A stretch of 5,409 nt of DNA from Syntrophomonadaceae bacterium (lineage in GTDB: Bacteria > Bacillota > Dethiobacteria > DTU022): positions 1 to 5,409 of the forward strand of contig SLHT01000019.1 in NCBI GenBank assembly GCA_007136055.1, written 5' to 3'. The notes beneath the pieces are model-generated. The model did not search any database, was not told the DNA's origin, and worked only from the letters and a program-made list of their open reading frames with translations. The translations under genes and the position numbers were made by a program. Shown here one piece after another: positions 5,289 through 5,409 of the stretch; the first letter of the stretch is position 1, and every line of letters begins with the position of its first letter.

Positions 5289-5409
5289 TTATGCCTTTTG
5301 CACAACTCCCCTGTTTATTCCCGTCAATCTTTCGATCTGGCGCACCGATAACCCTTTCTCTTTTAACTGCACCAAACACAAGTCCCTCTTTTCGCTTGTC
5401 AATGCCTGG
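5289..5409 (-). CDS. REP-associated tyrosine transposase (IS200-like), C-terminal fragment at window edge
   Basis: The last 39 residues of a protein entering from the right edge read QALTSEKRDLCLVQLKEKGL and SVRQIERLTGINRGVVQKA before TAA (5289-5291). The segment LKEKGLSVRQIERLTGINRG is a small helix-turn-helix that, as I recall, closes many REP-associated Y1 transposases in Firmicutes, where it helps recognise the flanking repeats. The catalytic HUH and tyrosine motifs would lie outside the window, so activity cannot be judged. The gene ends 8 bp from the repeat block at 5228-5281, as expected for an element with its own end sequences. An unrelated small helix-turn-helix protein is possible but less likely given the repeats. 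Confidence 0.7.
   Translation of the reverse strand, partial: QALTSEKRDLCLVQLKEKGLSVRQIERLTGINRGVVQKA

Overview
The window looks like a chromosomal accessory stretch of a Gram-positive, Clostridia-type bacterium (Bacillota). This rests on strong GGAGG-type ribosome binding sites before nearly every gene (one TTG start and a probable GTG start), consensus sigma-A promoters, TetR regulators with AT-rich operators, and IS21-like and REP-associated transposase remnants of kinds I associate with anaerobic Firmicutes. The genus cannot be read from the sequence. All intact genes lie on the minus strand, so transcription runs from high to low coordinates.

From right to left: positions 5289-5409 hold the C-terminal 39 residues of a REP-associated tyrosine transposase, followed by a short direct-repeat end at 5228-5281. 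That end cuts into the start of a plus-strand IS21-type istA gene (from 5200), which is preceded by three CCGGCCA repeats (5080-5110) typical of IS21 ends. Next come a stand-alone TIR-domain protein (4541-4948) and a small four-helix membrane protein (3967-4452), an AT-rich pair and the best candidate for a defence-type module. The pair is closed on the left by an 84-bp inverted-repeat element (3869-3952).

Then follows a TetR/WHG-like repressor gene (3096-3704) with a perfect TTGACA-17-TATAAT promoter embedded in three tandem 19-bp operator repeats. It overlaps by 17 bp a gene for an internally duplicated eight-helix membrane protein (2156-3112). A doubtful small reading frame (1951-2205) overlaps the end of that gene. 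A second TetR gene (1141-1842) has its own promoter and a perfect 19-bp palindromic operator at the transcription start. Downstream are a complete SAM-dependent methyltransferase (208-1008) and, 26 bp further, the first 36 codons or so of a second methyltransferase-like gene. That gene is cut just before the expected SAM-binding motif by a second copy of the same inverted-repeat element (1-69, running off the window).

Functionally there are three transcription blocks: TIR plus small membrane protein; TetR plus duplicated membrane protein, probably self-regulated; and TetR plus methyltransferase(s), self-regulated at least for the TetR. Mobile-element debris lies at both window ends and between the TIR block and the second block.
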